From Hyphomicrobiales bacterium (GTDB lineage Bacteria; Pseudomonadota; Alphaproteobacteria; Rhizobiales; Xanthobacteraceae), in the NCBI GenBank assembly GCA_017305535.1, contig JAFKKN010000006.1, forward strand, positions 186,001-250,000: 64,000 bases of DNA. The letters are read 5' to 3'. This document shows positions 9,346 to 18,399 of the stretch, piece by piece (within the stretch, counting starts at the first letter, position 1; every line of letters begins with the position of its first letter). The position numbers and the translations under genes are program-made. Under the pieces are notes generated by a model. That model saw only the letters and a list, made by a program, of their open reading frames with translations, made no database searches and was not told the DNA's origin.

Positions 9346-12300
9346 TCACGCCTGGCTGGCGATCTCCTTGCCGAGTGCCGCCTGCGCCGCCGCGAGCCGC
9401 GCGATCGGCACGCGATACGGCGAACACGACACGTAGTTCAATCCGATGTGGTGACAGAAATTCACCGACGCCGGATCGCCGCCGTGCTCACCGCAGATCC
9501 CCATCTTCAGATCACGACGCGTGGCCCGGCCGCGCTCCACCGCGATCTTCACCAGTTCACCCACGCCTTCCCGATCAACCGAAATGAACGGATCGATTTC
9601 GAGAATGCCGCGTGCGGTGTAGGTGCCGAGGAAGCTCGCCGCGTCGTCGCGGCTGATGCCGAAAGTGGTCTGCGTCAGGTCGTTGGTGCCGAACGAGAAG
9701 AACTCGGCCGCCTGTGCGATCTCGCCCGCCTTGAGACAGGCGCGCGGCAGTTCGATCATGGTGCCGACCTGATACTTCAGCGTGACACCCGTTTCGCGCG
9801 ACACCGCCTGCGCGGTGGCGTCGATGCGCGCCTTGACCAGATCGAACTCGGCCTTGGTCGCGATCAGCGGCACCATCACTTCCGGGTTGACCGCCTTGCC
9901 GGTGCGCTTGCCGGCCTCGACAGCCGCCTCGAAGATCGCGCGCGCCTGCATCTCGGCGATTTCCGGATAGGCGATCGCGAGACGACAACCACGGAAGCCG
10001 AGCATCGGATTGAACTCGGCAAGCTCACGCGCACGATCCGCCAGACGACGCGGATCGGTGTTCATGGCGCGCGCCACTTCCTCGATCTCGGCTTGCGTGT
10101 GCGGCAGGAACTCATGCAGCGGCGGATCGAGCAAGCGGATCGTCACCGGCAGATCCTTCATGATCTCGAACAGCTCGACGAAGTCGGCGCGCTGCATCGG
10201 CAGCAGCTTCGACAGCGCCGAACGGCGCGACTGCTCGTCTTCCGCGAGGATCATCTCGCGGACGGTGCGGATGCGGGTTTCCTCGAAGAACATATGCTCG
10301 GTGCGGCACAGCCCGATGCCTTCCGCACCGAAGCGGATCGCGGTGCGCGCATCCGGCGGCGTATCGGCATTGACGCGCACGCCGAGCTTGCGGACCTGAT
10401 CGGCCCAGCCCATCAGCGTACCGAACTCGCCGGACAATTCCGGCTCGATCATCGGCATGCGACCGGCCAGCACCTGCCCGAGCGAGCCGTCGATGGTGAT
10501 GACATCGCCGGCATTGAAGACACGATCGCCAATCGACATGGTGCCGCGGCCGTAATCGACCCGGATCATGCCGCAGCCGGAAACGCAGGGCTTGCCCATG
10601 CCGCGCGCCACCACCGCCGCGTGGGAGGTCATGCCGCCGCGCGTGGTGAGAATGCCTTCGGCGGCGTGCATACCGTGGATGTCTTCCGGACTGGTCTCGA
10701 CACGAACCAGAATGACCTTGCGGCCATCGGCTTGCAACTTGGTGGCTTCATCCGACGAGAACACGATCTCACCAGCCGCGGCGCCGGGCGAAGCCGGCAG
10801 ACCGGTCGCGATCACGTCACGCTTGGCGCTCGGATCGATGGTCGGATGCAGCAACTGATCGAGCGACGCGGGATCGATGCGCGACACCGCGTCGTTACGC
10901 GAAATCAATCCCTCGTTGGCGAGTTCAACCGCGATGCGCAGCGCCGCCTTGGCGGTGCGCTTGCCGTTGCGGGTCTGCAGCATCCAGAGCTTGCCGTCCT
11001 CGACGGTGAACTCCAGATCCTGCATGTCGCGGTAGTGCTTCTCCAGCAGCGTGTAGATGCGCTTCAATTCCTTGAACGCATCCGGCATCGCGCTTTCCAT
11101 CGACAGCTTGTCGGAGCCGGATTCGATGCGCGCTTCCTCGGTGATGTCCTGTGGCGTGCGGATGCCGGCGACGACATCCTCGCCCTGCGCGTTGATCAGG
11201 AACTCGCCGTAAAGCTTGCTTTCGCCGGTTGACGGATTGCGTGTGAAGGCCACGCCGGTGGCCGACGTCTCGCCCATATTGCCGAACACCATCGCCTGCA
11301 CGTTGACGGCAGTGCCCCACGACTCCGGAATATCGTGCAGCTTGCGATAGGTCACCGCGCGCGCATTCATCCACGATGAGAACACCGCGCCGATAGCGCC
11401 CCACAACTGGTCGTGCGGGTCCTGCGGAAACTCGCTGCCGGTTTCCTCGGCAACCGCACGCTTGTACTGGCCGACCAGTTCGACCCACTCGTCGCCGGTG
11501 ACGTCGGTGTCGAGCGTGTAGCCCTTGCTGTCCTTGAAGATGTCGAGGATTTCCTCGAAGTGATGATGCTCAAGGCCCAGCACCACGTCGGAATACATGG
11601 TGATGAAGCGGCGATAGCTATCATAGGCAAAGCGCCGGTCGCCCGACAGCGCGGCAAGCGATTCCACCGTCTCGTCGTTGAGGCCGAGATTGAGCACGGT
11701 GTCCATCATGCCCGGCATCGATGCGCGGGCACCGGAGCGCACCGACACAAGAAGTGGATTCTTGGTATCGCCGAAGCCCTTGCCGGTCAGCTTGCCGACA
11801 TAGGCGAGCGCCTGATCGACCTGAGCCTTCAATTCCTTCGGATAGCTTTTGTCGTGCGCGTAGAAGTAGGTGCACACCGACGTCGGAATGGTGAAGCCCG
11901 GAGGCACCGGCAGGCCGAGATTCGCCATCTCCGCCAGATTGGCGCCCTTGCCGCCGAGCAGATCGCGCAAGCTGGAGCGACCTTCGGCTTTACCATCACC
12001 GAAGGTGTAGACCCACTTGCCGGCCTTCGGAGCAGGCGCGGTCTTGGAGGTCGCAGTCTTGGGAGCCGCAGTCCTGGAAGACTTCGCGACGGGTTTCGAA
12101 GCAACACTCTTGGCAGGCTTCGCAACGGCAGCTTTGCGTGCGGCCGGCTTCGGCGCCGGCTTAGCTGCCGCTTTCGCAACCGGCTTGGCTTTGGCACCGG
12201 ACTTTGTCGCCGCTTTGCCACGCGCGGCGGCGACCGGCTTTGTCTTCTTGGCGGCGGGCTTCTTCGACTTCGCTTGAGCCTTTGAAGCGGATGAGGATTT

Positions 12301-12354
12301 GGACTTCTTCGATTGGGACTTTTTCGATGGGGACTTGGATGCAGCTTTGGCCAT
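9346..12354 (-). CDS. ppdK: Pyruvate, phosphate dikinase with Lys/Ala-rich N-terminal extension
   Basis: Interconverts pyruvate, ATP and phosphate with phosphoenolpyruvate, AMP and pyrophosphate. The protein is 1002 residues. Residues 113-1002 form a normal-length PPDK, with LLGGKGANLAEM at the nucleotide-binding start, GGMTSHAAVVARG carrying the phosphorylated histidine, and GICGEHGGDPASV carrying the C-terminal catalytic cysteine. Residues 1-112 are an almost pure Lys/Ala/Pro/Ser tail (AKPVAKAAAKPAPKPAARKA and similar) like a histone H1 C-terminus, which is unusual for PPDK. ATG 12354 is preferred over the in-frame TTG at 12363. It is a single gene with its own terminator. Confidence 0.95.
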   Translation of the reverse strand: MAKAASKSPSKKSQSKKSKSSSASKAQAKSKKPAAKKTKPVAAARGKAATKSGAKAKPVAKAAAKPAPKPAARKAAVAKPAKSVASKPVAKSSRTAAPKTATSKTAPAPKAGKWVYTFGDGKAEGRSSLRDLLGGKGANLAEMANLGLPVPPGFTIPTSVCTYFYAHDKSYPKELKAQVDQALAYVGKLTGKGFGDTKNPLLVSVRSGARASMPGMMDTVLNLGLNDETVESLAALSGDRRFAYDSYRRFITMYSDVVLGLEHHHFEEILDIFKDSKGYTLDTDVTGDEWVELVGQYKRAVAEETGSEFPQDPHDQLWGAIGAVFSSWMNARAVTYRKLHDIPESWGTAVNVQAMVFGNMGETSATGVAFTRNPSTGESKLYGEFLINAQGEDVVAGIRTPQDITEEARIESGSDKLSMESAMPDAFKELKRIYTLLEKHYRDMQDLEFTVEDGKLWMLQTRNGKRTAKAALRIAVELANEGLISRNDAVSRIDPASLDQLLHPTIDPSAKRDVIATGLPASPGAAAGEIVFSSDEATKLQADGRKVILVRVETSPEDIHGMHAAEGILTTRGGMTSHAAVVARGMGKPCVSGCGMIRVDYGRGTMSIGDRVFNAGDVITIDGSLGQVLAGRMPMIEPELSGEFGTLMGWADQVRKLGVRVNADTPPDARTAIRFGAEGIGLCRTEHMFFEETRIRTVREMILAEDEQSRRSALSKLLPMQRADFVELFEIMKDLPVTIRLLDPPLHEFLPHTQAEIEEVARAMNTDPRRLADRARELAEFNPMLGFRGCRLAIAYPEIAEMQARAIFEAAVEAGKRTGKAVNPEVMVPLIATKAEFDLVKARIDATAQAVSRETGVTLKYQVGTMIELPRACLKAGEIAQAAEFFSFGTNDLTQTTFGISRDDAASFLGTYTARGILEIDPFISVDREGVGELVKIAVERGRATRRDLKMGICGEHGGDPASVNFCHHIGLNYVSCSPYRVPIARLAAAQAALGKEIASQA

Positions 12355-12506
12355 GGCTTCCAAACGTCATAAGGAGGGGAAATATTGCCCGCCTTACACC
12401 ACGTTTTGCCGCACTCGCGCAAGCCGCGAGGCCCGTTTCAGGCCCAACCCACCGGATTGAACACCGCTATCCTCCATTGGTCGCAATCGATACGCGGCGC
12501 TGTTCG

Positions 12507-12662
12507 CTAGAAGTGGAACATCCGCAGCACGCCGAGCCCTACCAAACCCACAAAAATCAAGTAGATCGCCACGATGAAGTTCAACAGACGCGGCATCAGC
12601 AGGATCAAGATGCCAGCGACCAGCGCGACGATCGCTGGCAAATGGGCACTGGTAATCGTCAT
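12507..12662 (-). CDS. Small membrane protein, DUF3096 type
   Basis: A 51-residue protein read directly from the minus strand: MTITSAHLPAIVALVAGILI, then MPRLLNFIVAIYLIFVGLVG and a short tail ending MFHF. Two hydrophobic segments are separated by the conserved LLMPRLLN turn, the hallmark of DUF3096. GGGAG lies 9 bases before the ATG. It probably resides in the inner membrane; function unknown. It diverges from the DUF1236 gene, with an 8-bp-stem inverted repeat between them. Confidence 0.82.
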   Translation of the reverse strand: MTITSAHLPAIVALVAGILILLMPRLLNFIVAIYLIFVGLVGLGVLRMFHF

Positions 12663-12719
12663 GGATAGGCACTCCCGGCAGCCGTGAAAACGTCTTCACG
12701 AATCGTATCTATTTTTATC

Positions 12720-12739
12720 ATCGCCGTGAGCACGGCGAT
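12720..12739. promoter_or_regulatory. Inverted repeat between divergent small genes
   Basis: ATCGCCGTGAGCACGGCGAT is a perfect 8-bp stem with a 4-base loop, placed 57 bases before the DUF3096 start and 152 bases before the DUF1236 start. There is no T-run on the relevant side, so it is not an evident terminator. It could be an operator or an RNA hairpin. Confidence 0.4.
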
Positions 12740-12891
12740 AGCACTGCAACCGCTTGTCCGAAAAGCTTCATCGAATAACCCCGGCAATGCCGCATTTGCC
12801 CGGAACGCACAGACGCCGCGATGCATTGACCGGACTGGCGTGGCGCGCGTTCAGCGCCGCCATGTCAGAGAGATCAATTCAGGAGGCTTCC

Positions 12892-13245
12892 ATGCGTAAC
12901 GCCATCATCGCCGCCGCCGCATTTGCGGCCGCTCTCAGTGCCCCGCTCGCCGCACAGGCGCAGGGCACCGTCATCGTCGAGGATCGCGCCACCGTGGGCG
13001 GCCCCTATGTCGGCATTCCACGCGAGCAGGTGTCGCGGTTCCGGGAGTACATTGTCCAGGAACGCGTGCCGTCCTACGTAGTCGATGAGCCCGTCACGGT
13101 CGGAACGGTGCTGCCGGAAGCGGGCCTGACCTATTACGACGTGCCGCAACAATACGGCGAAACGCCGTATCGCTACACCGTGATTAACGAACAGCCAGTG
13201 CTGGTCAATCCGCGCACGCGACGGATCATGCAGATCGTGGAATAG
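12892..13245 (+). CDS. DUF1236 periplasmic protein
   Basis: A 117-residue exported protein. The signal peptide is MRNAIIAAAAFAAALSAPLAAQAQ, with cleavage expected after AQA. The mature part has the DUF1236 pattern (IVQERVPSYVVDEPVTVGTVLPEAG, then a Tyr-rich segment and NPRTRRIMQIVE). ATG 12892 is chosen because a perfect AGGAGG sits 5 bases upstream and the signal peptide begins there, although the frame opens earlier. Function unknown; the family is abundant in Bradyrhizobium relatives, often as stress-induced periplasmic proteins. Confidence 0.85.
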   Translation: MRNAIIAAAAFAAALSAPLAAQAQGTVIVEDRATVGGPYVGIPREQVSRFREYIVQERVPSYVVDEPVTVGTVLPEAGLTYYDVPQQYGETPYRYTVINEQPVLVNPRTRRIMQIVE

Positions 13246-13304
13246 ACTTCATTGGAAACCCAGAAGCCTCATTCCGGCGGATCTCCTCCGCAATTCGAAA
13301 ACGC

Positions 13305-14408
13305 TTATGCTCCGCGCAGCATCGAAAGCAGAGCGTTCGTCGTCTTGTAACTCTGCGCGGCGGTATCGCGGAGCGTCGGCGTCCAGTTGGTCGCCTGACG
13401 CTCCTCGTCGCTCATGTTCGAGTAGGTGTTGAGGATACCGAGGCTCACCTGGCTTGGATCGCCGCTTTTCTGCCCCTGTTGAAATGCACTCAAAACGCTT
13501 AGCCGCGTCCGCGTATTCAGCTCGGTCTTCGCCGCATAGATCTCCAGATTGGAGAACATTTCCCCCTGATTCAACACAACCGCCGACAGCGAGCGATTGT
13601 CGAACGATGACAAATCCACAGGTTGGCCGGTCTTTCGACCGGGATCGAACACCAATTCCTTGCCGGCACGAGTCGCGGCATCCTGCTGTGCGTCAAGCGC
13701 GGCGCGGACGCCTTTCGCGACATCGTCGAAGGTCATTGGCACGGCGGTGCTGCCAGTCGGTTGCGCCAAATAGGCCGCAACCGGATCGCCCAGAATTCCG
13801 GCGGGAATTTTGCCCGGTGCCTGCTGAGTTGCCTCATAACCTTTCTGCACGGCTGCGCGCTGCGCAGTCCAGGTGGCCGTCGCCTTCTCTTCGGGACTGG
13901 CGCCGTCAAGGTAATCCAGCGCCGCCTTGTAGGCGACGGAATAGTTGCCGATCAGCTTCGAAGTGGAAGCTGCGGGGACCAGCGCGTTGTTGAATCGCTT
14001 GTCGAGGTCACTGCCAGCGACGGCTTGCTCGTCCGGCGTGAATTTGCCACCGTTGTTGGTCGCGATCGCGAATAGCGAACGCCGATCGAACGACGACAAA
14101 TCGATTGTCAGCTTGCCGTCGGCATCCAGCGGCGCGGTAACGTTGGCGGCGGCATACTTGCCATCGAGCGCCAAACGTGCGTCCGCCGTGACAGCGCTGA
14201 AGTTCCTGGTTGACTCTGAACTCGCAAGTTGCGCACGCGCCGCATCGGACAGCGTCAGGTTTGTCGCGGCGTTGGGATCGAACGGATTGCCAAAATCCAA
14301 GGTGTCGAGTGTGCTCGCAAGCGAGGGCTGTCGCGCGGCCGCGGCACGGGCATATGCCGAGCCCATTTGCGCATAGGGATTAGGCAAGCCGGAAGCGATC
14401 GTGGTCAT
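13305..14408 (-). CDS. DUF1217 flagellum-associated protein
   Basis: A 367-residue protein with repeated DUF1217-like modules. The sequence FDRRSLFAIATNNGGKFTPDE (residues about 108-128) recurs as FDNRSLSAVVLNQGEMFSNLE near residue 270, and each is followed by Ala-rich helical stretches. DUF1217 proteins usually lie in alphaproteobacterial flagellar clusters; here the gene is isolated. Two CtrA-like half-site pairs lie 34-86 bases upstream, consistent with flagellar regulation. No signal peptide is seen. Its role is unproven. Confidence 0.75.
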   Translation of the reverse strand: MTTIASGLPNPYAQMGSAYARAAAARQPSLASTLDTLDFGNPFDPNAATNLTLSDAARAQLASSESTRNFSAVTADARLALDGKYAAANVTAPLDADGKLTIDLSSFDRRSLFAIATNNGGKFTPDEQAVAGSDLDKRFNNALVPAASTSKLIGNYSVAYKAALDYLDGASPEEKATATWTAQRAAVQKGYEATQQAPGKIPAGILGDPVAAYLAQPTGSTAVPMTFDDVAKGVRAALDAQQDAATRAGKELVFDPGRKTGQPVDLSSFDNRSLSAVVLNQGEMFSNLEIYAAKTELNTRTRLSVLSAFQQGQKSGDPSQVSLGILNTYSNMSDEERQATNWTPTLRDTAAQSYKTTNALLSMLRGA

Positions 14409-14441
14409 CGGCGAGTCTCGCGGGGCATCCGGCGGCGAATG

Positions 14442-14494
14442 TTAACAAGCCGTTACCGCCGCAACCTCGCAAAATATGGTTAACGCACGGTAAA
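14442..14494. promoter_or_regulatory. Two near-consensus CtrA-type sites
   Basis: 14442-14456 reads TTAA-N7-TTAC and 14480-14494 read on the minus strand is TTTA-N7-TTAAC. Each differs by one position from the alphaproteobacterial CtrA box TTAA-N7-TTAA(C). They lie upstream of the minus-strand DUF1217 gene, and CtrA commonly drives motility genes. Both are imperfect, so this is a candidate only. Confidence 0.35.
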
Positions 14495-14640
14495 TGTCCG
14501 CTGCGACGATATCGCCACAACAGCCATCACGGCCCGCGCGTAAGGATTGTCAGTCTTTGGCTTGATGCATTTCTTCGTGCAAACCGAGGTCCGCCACACA
14601 CGAAAAGGCTATGGTTCCGGAATGACGGCCGCGAGGCCGG

Positions 14641-16893
14641 TCACTGAATCTTGGAGAAGTCCGCGACCGCCCGCGTGGCGGCGCGGATTTCGTTCAGAAG
14701 CTTCAGGCGGTTCTCGCGCACCTTGGCATCGTCGTCATTGACCTTCACCTTGTCAAAGAAGGCATCGACGGCGGGACGCAGTTTCGCCATCGCCGTCATC
14801 GCCGCTTCAAAATTTTCCCTGGCAACCGCATCGGCCGCCTCACGCTTCACCTCGTCAATCGCGCGCGCGAGTTGTTTCTCCTCGTCAGCAACGAACAACA
14901 ACGCGTCCGGTGCGCCGTCGAACGTGCGCTTGTCCTTCTTCTCCTCGATAGCGAGGATATTCGATGCGCGCTTGGTGCCGGCGAGCAGATTCTTGCCGTC
15001 GTCGGTGTCGAGGAATTTGCCGAGCGCCTCGACGCGGCGGACGATCATCAACAGATCGTCCTGTCCTTCGAGCGCGAACACCGCGTCAACCAGATCGTGC
15101 CGCGCACCCTGCTCGCGGAGTTGCACTTTCAGGCGGTCGGCGAAGAAGGAGAGCAAAGAATGAGCATTGTCTTCGCCAATACTCTCCCACGTCGGAACCA
15201 TCATCTCATTCGGATCGAATGCCTTGACCGCTCCCTCTCGCCGCTCCGCATAGCGCAAAAGTTCTTCGCTACCTACGCGCTCACCAATGTCGCGCACTTC
15301 TCTTGCTTCAGTTGGAGCGAGAGCTTCAGCGAAATACATGCGACCAAAAATAGGGAAACCCGCAGAATAAGAGATTGGGAATAACTTAAACCGTAGACTA
15401 TTTTCTAGAACTAGTTTGATTACCCCCAACGCCGCACGACGCAACGCGTAGGGATCCTTCGAGCCCGTCGGTTTCTCATCGATGGCCCAGAAGCCCGCTA
15501 ACGTATCGATCTTATCGGCCAGCGCCACCGCGATCGCGACCGGGTCGGTCGGCACACGGTCGTTCGGGCCCTGCGGCTTGTAGTGATCCTCGATCGCCTG
15601 TGCGACGCTTAAGTCTTCGCCTTGCGCGAATGCGTAGTATTTCCCCATCAGGCCCTGGACCTCGGGGAATTCGCCGACGACTTCGGTAAGTAGATCGGTC
15701 TTCGCCAGGCACGCGGCGCGCCTGGTCTTCTCGACATCGGCACCGACCAGCGGAGCAATCTCGGTGGCCAGTCGTTCGATGCGCGCGATGCGCTCCGCTT
15801 GCGTGCCGAGCTTTTCATGAAACACAATGCCGTCGAACTTCGGCAAACGGTCTTCGAGCTTGGTCTTCAGATCGGTCTCGTAGAAGAATTTCGCGTCCGA
15901 CAGCCGCGCGCGGATGACGCGCTCGTTGCCGGCGACGATCGCCGCACCGCCGTCGCTCGCCTCAATGTTGGCGACGAGGATGAAACGGTTGGCGAGCTTC
16001 CCGGTTTTGGGATCGTTGACGACGAAGCACTTCTGGTTGTTGCGGATGGTGGCGCGGATCACTTCGCCCGGAATCGACAGAAAGGATTCGTCGAACGAGC
16101 CCATTAATACCACCGGCCATTCGACGAGGCCCGAGACCTCGTCAAGCAGCCCCTGATCCTCGATCAACTCAAAGCCTTGCGCGAAAGCCAGTTCCTTGGC
16201 GTCGGCCAGGATAATGTCCTTGCGACGTTGCGGATCGAGCACCACCTTGGCGTCGAACAGTTTCGCCTCATAGTCCTCGAAGCGCCGCACGCTGAATTCG
16301 GCGGGTGCCATGAAGCGGTGGCCGCGCGTCACCTGCCCCGCCTTGATGCCCGCGACATCGAACGCGACGACGTCCGGCTCCTCGGTTTCCATACCGAACG
16401 TCGCGACGATGGAGTGCAGCGGCCGCACCCATTGCAGCGCACCAGGCTTCGCCGACAATTCCCCCCAGCGCATCGCCTTCGGCCACGGGAAAGTGCGGAT
16501 GATGACGGGAATGATTTCGGCGATCACGTCGATGGCCGGACGTCCGGCCTTCTCGATCAGCGCGACGTAGAAATCGCCCTTCTTCGGGTCTTTCTGAATC
16601 GTCGCCTCATCGAGCGACTTCAATCCCGTCGCCTTCAGGAAGCCCTGCACGGCGGCGTCCGGCGCGCCGACCTTCGGACCCTTGCGCTCGTCCTTCAGAT
16701 CCGGCTGCCGTGCCGGCAAGCCGTGAATGGTCAGCGCGAGACGGCGCGGCGTCGCAAAGGATTTCGCGCCGTCATAGACGAGGCCTTCCGCGACCAGCTT
16801 GTCGGTGACCATCTTGCGCAGATCGTCAGCGGCCTTCGCCTGCATCCGCGCAGGAATTTCTTCGGAGAACAGTTCAAGCAGAAGATCGGGCAT
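14641..16893 (-). CDS. glyS: Glycyl-tRNA synthetase beta subunit
   Basis: The beta subunit (750 residues) of the tetrameric alpha2beta2 glycyl-tRNA synthetase, needed for tRNA-Gly binding. It starts [18 protein letters not shown], the standard beta N-terminus, and contains the [11 protein letters not shown] region and a C-terminal anticodon-binding-like helical domain. glyQ ends 3 bases before its ATG, so the pair is co-translated. Oddity: the segment coded by about 15160-15420 ([20 protein letters not shown] through NAHSLLSFF) is visibly AT-richer with different codon choice, and seems to lengthen the protein relative to what I recall of family members (about 700 residues). Confidence 0.95.
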   Translation of the reverse strand: MPDLLLELFSEEIPARMQAKAADDLRKMVTDKLVAEGLVYDGAKSFATPRRLALTIHGLPARQPDLKDERKGPKVGAPDAAVQGFLKATGLKSLDEATIQKDPKKGDFYVALIEKAGRPAIDVIAEIIPVIIRTFPWPKAMRWGELSAKPGALQWVRPLHSIVATFGMETEEPDVVAFDVAGIKAGQVTRGHRFMAPAEFSVRRFEDYEAKLFDAKVVLDPQRRKDIILADAKELAFAQGFELIEDQGLLDEVSGLVEWPVVLMGSFDESFLSIPGEVIRATIRNNQKCFVVNDPKTGKLANRFILVANIEASDGGAAIVAGNERVIRARLSDAKFFYETDLKTKLEDRLPKFDGIVFHEKLGTQAERIARIERLATEIAPLVGADVEKTRRAACLAKTDLLTEVVGEFPEVQGLMGKYYAFAQGEDLSVAQAIEDHYKPQGPNDRVPTDPVAIAVALADKIDTLAGFWAIDEKPTGSKDPYALRRAALGVIKLVLENSLRFKLFPISYSAGFPIFGRMYFAEALAPTEAREVRDIGERVGSEELLRYAERREGAVKAFDPNEMMVPTWESIGEDNAHSLLSFFADRLKVQLREQGARHDLVDAVFALEGQDDLLMIVRRVEALGKFLDTDDGKNLLAGTKRASNILAIEEKKDKRTFDGAPDALLFVADEEKQLARAIDEVKREAADAVARENFEAAMTAMAKLRPAVDAFFDKVKVNDDDAKVRENRLKLLNEIRAATRAVADFSKIQ

Positions 16894-16896
16894 CGC

Positions 16897-17826
16897 CTAC
16901 ACTCCACCCGCTTCGGTATGAATCCACGCTTCGCCGCAGGCCTTCGCCAGTTCGCGCACGCGCAGGATGTAGCTCTGCCGCTCGGTCACCGAAATCACGC
17001 CGCGGGCATCGAGCAGGTTGAAGACGTGGCTGGCCTTGATGCACTGGTCGTAAGCCGGCAGCGCCATCAGGTGGCGCTCCTTCTTATCACCGTCCCATCC
17101 CGCTTCGAGATACTTGCGGCATGCGCCCTCAGCCATCTTGAACTGCTCGAACAGCATCGCGGTGTCGGCATGCTCGAAGTTATGGCGCGAATATTCCTGC
17201 TCGGCTTGCAGGAACACGTCACCGTAAGTCACCTTGTCGGCGCCTTCGCGTCCGTTAAAGTTGAGATCGTAGACGTTCTCGACACCCTGCACGTACATCG
17301 CGAGGCGTTCGAGGCCATAGGTAAGTTCGCCAGCCACCGGCGCGCACTCGACGCCCGCGACCTGCTGGAAGTAAGTGAACTGCGACACTTCCATGCCGTC
17401 GCACCAACACTCCCAACCGAGCCCCCATGCACCGAGCGTCGGGCTTTCCCAGTCGTCCTCGACGAAACGGATGTCATGCAGCGCGGCGTCGACGCCAATC
17501 GCCGCCAGCGACTTCAGGTAAAGCTCTTGAATGTCCGGCGGCGACGGCTTCAGGATCACCTGAAACTGATAGTAGTGCTGCAAGCGGTTGGGATTCTCGC
17601 CATAGCGGCCGTCTTTAGGCCGCCGCGACGGCTGCACGTAAGCTGCGTTCCAGCGCTTCGGTCCCAGCGCGCGCAGGGTCGTTGCCGGATGGAAGGTGCC
17701 CGCGCCGACTTCCATGTCATAGGGTTGCAGGATGACGCAGCCGTGGTCGGCCCAATAGCGCTGCAACGTCAGGATCAGTCCCTGGAACGAGCGTTCGGGA
17801 CGCATGTGGAGTGGCGTGGAATCCAT
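16897..17826 (-). CDS. glyQ: Glycyl-tRNA synthetase alpha subunit
   Basis: The catalytic alpha subunit (309 residues from ATG 17826) that activates glycine with ATP. The class II signatures are clear: [19 protein letters not shown], then [19 protein letters not shown], and [20 protein letters not shown]. An in-frame GTG at 17856 would add 10 residues. The length matches the usual ~300. It precedes glyS by 3 bases on the same strand. No T-box or other leader element was found upstream. Confidence 0.95.
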   Translation of the reverse strand: MDSTPLHMRPERSFQGLILTLQRYWADHGCVILQPYDMEVGAGTFHPATTLRALGPKRWNAAYVQPSRRPKDGRYGENPNRLQHYYQFQVILKPSPPDIQELYLKSLAAIGVDAALHDIRFVEDDWESPTLGAWGLGWECWCDGMEVSQFTYFQQVAGVECAPVAGELTYGLERLAMYVQGVENVYDLNFNGREGADKVTYGDVFLQAEQEYSRHNFEHADTAMLFEQFKMAEGACRKYLEAGWDGDKKERHLMALPAYDQCIKASHVFNLLDARGVISVTERQSYILRVRELAKACGEAWIHTEAGGV

Positions 17827-18106
17827 GAGCGGCTTCTGAATATGGTCGGAGGTCACGAGTCGCGCGGGACCGTATCGGCCGTGCCCCGCGGAATCAAGGC
17901 AACGTCCGGATAAAGCAACCTACGCAATTCGAGCAATTCTACCCGGCGACGGGTCAACGCGCCGGCTGAAAGCTGCTAAAAACTGGCCAGTCGTTGAAGT
18001 CCGACCTTCCCGGTCGGCCATGCCTCCAACGCTTGCTCGCCGGTTTCACGGGTGATGCCCCACCCGACGGCCAGCGAGAGCGCCGATCGGATGAGCCGAG
18101 AAGCGA

Positions 18107-18298
18107 CTAGCCCGGCCGATATGTGCCGGTGCGCGGATCGCGCCGCAGGGTCGGAACTTCCTGCATCCGGACGGTCTCGGCCACCCTGACGCGCCGGGCC
18201 TCTTCCAGTTCTTCATTGATCCGGCGGGCCGTGCGATATGCCCACCGAACCGCAGCCAGCCCACCAAGGACTCCGGCAAAGGCAACGAATGGCGGCAT
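18107..18298 (-). CDS. Small hypothetical membrane-anchored protein
   Basis: A 63-residue protein: one N-terminal hydrophobic segment (PPFVAFAGVLGGLAAVRWAY) followed by a charged helix (RRINEELEEARRVRVAETVR) and a short tail LRRDPRTGTYRPG. ATG 18298 is chosen because AAGGA lies 7 bases upstream. It sits between the S49 peptidase and glyQ on the same strand. Family not recognised; similar one-segment proteins are frequent in Bradyrhizobium relatives. Confidence 0.55.
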   Translation of the reverse strand: MPPFVAFAGVLGGLAAVRWAYRTARRINEELEEARRVRVAETVRMQEVPTLRRDPRTGTYRPG

Positions 18299-18399
18299 CG
18301 GTCGATCCTTCTGGTTCGCGGTCATCAACCCCTCCGGCGGCTATTTTCGCGCAGCTACCAAGCGCGCGCAAGCGACCAAAAGGCGCGGGACGAGGCCAA

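Noticed and set aside
9448-11232. A long open frame on the plus strand opposite pyruvate phosphate dikinase.
   Set aside because: High-GC codon structure produces long antisense frames. It has no family features and mirrors the conserved PPDK on the other strand. Similar long frames oppose glyQS, ETF-QO and DUF2339.
12371-12400. A strong AAGGAGGGG ribosome-site-like sequence on the plus strand upstream of ppdK.
   Set aside because: No start codon and convincing frame follow it at proper distance, and the genes here run on the minus strand.
16177-17913. A 578-codon open frame opposite glyS/glyQ.
   Set aside because: Shadow of the synthetase genes, Arg/His-rich with no domain features.
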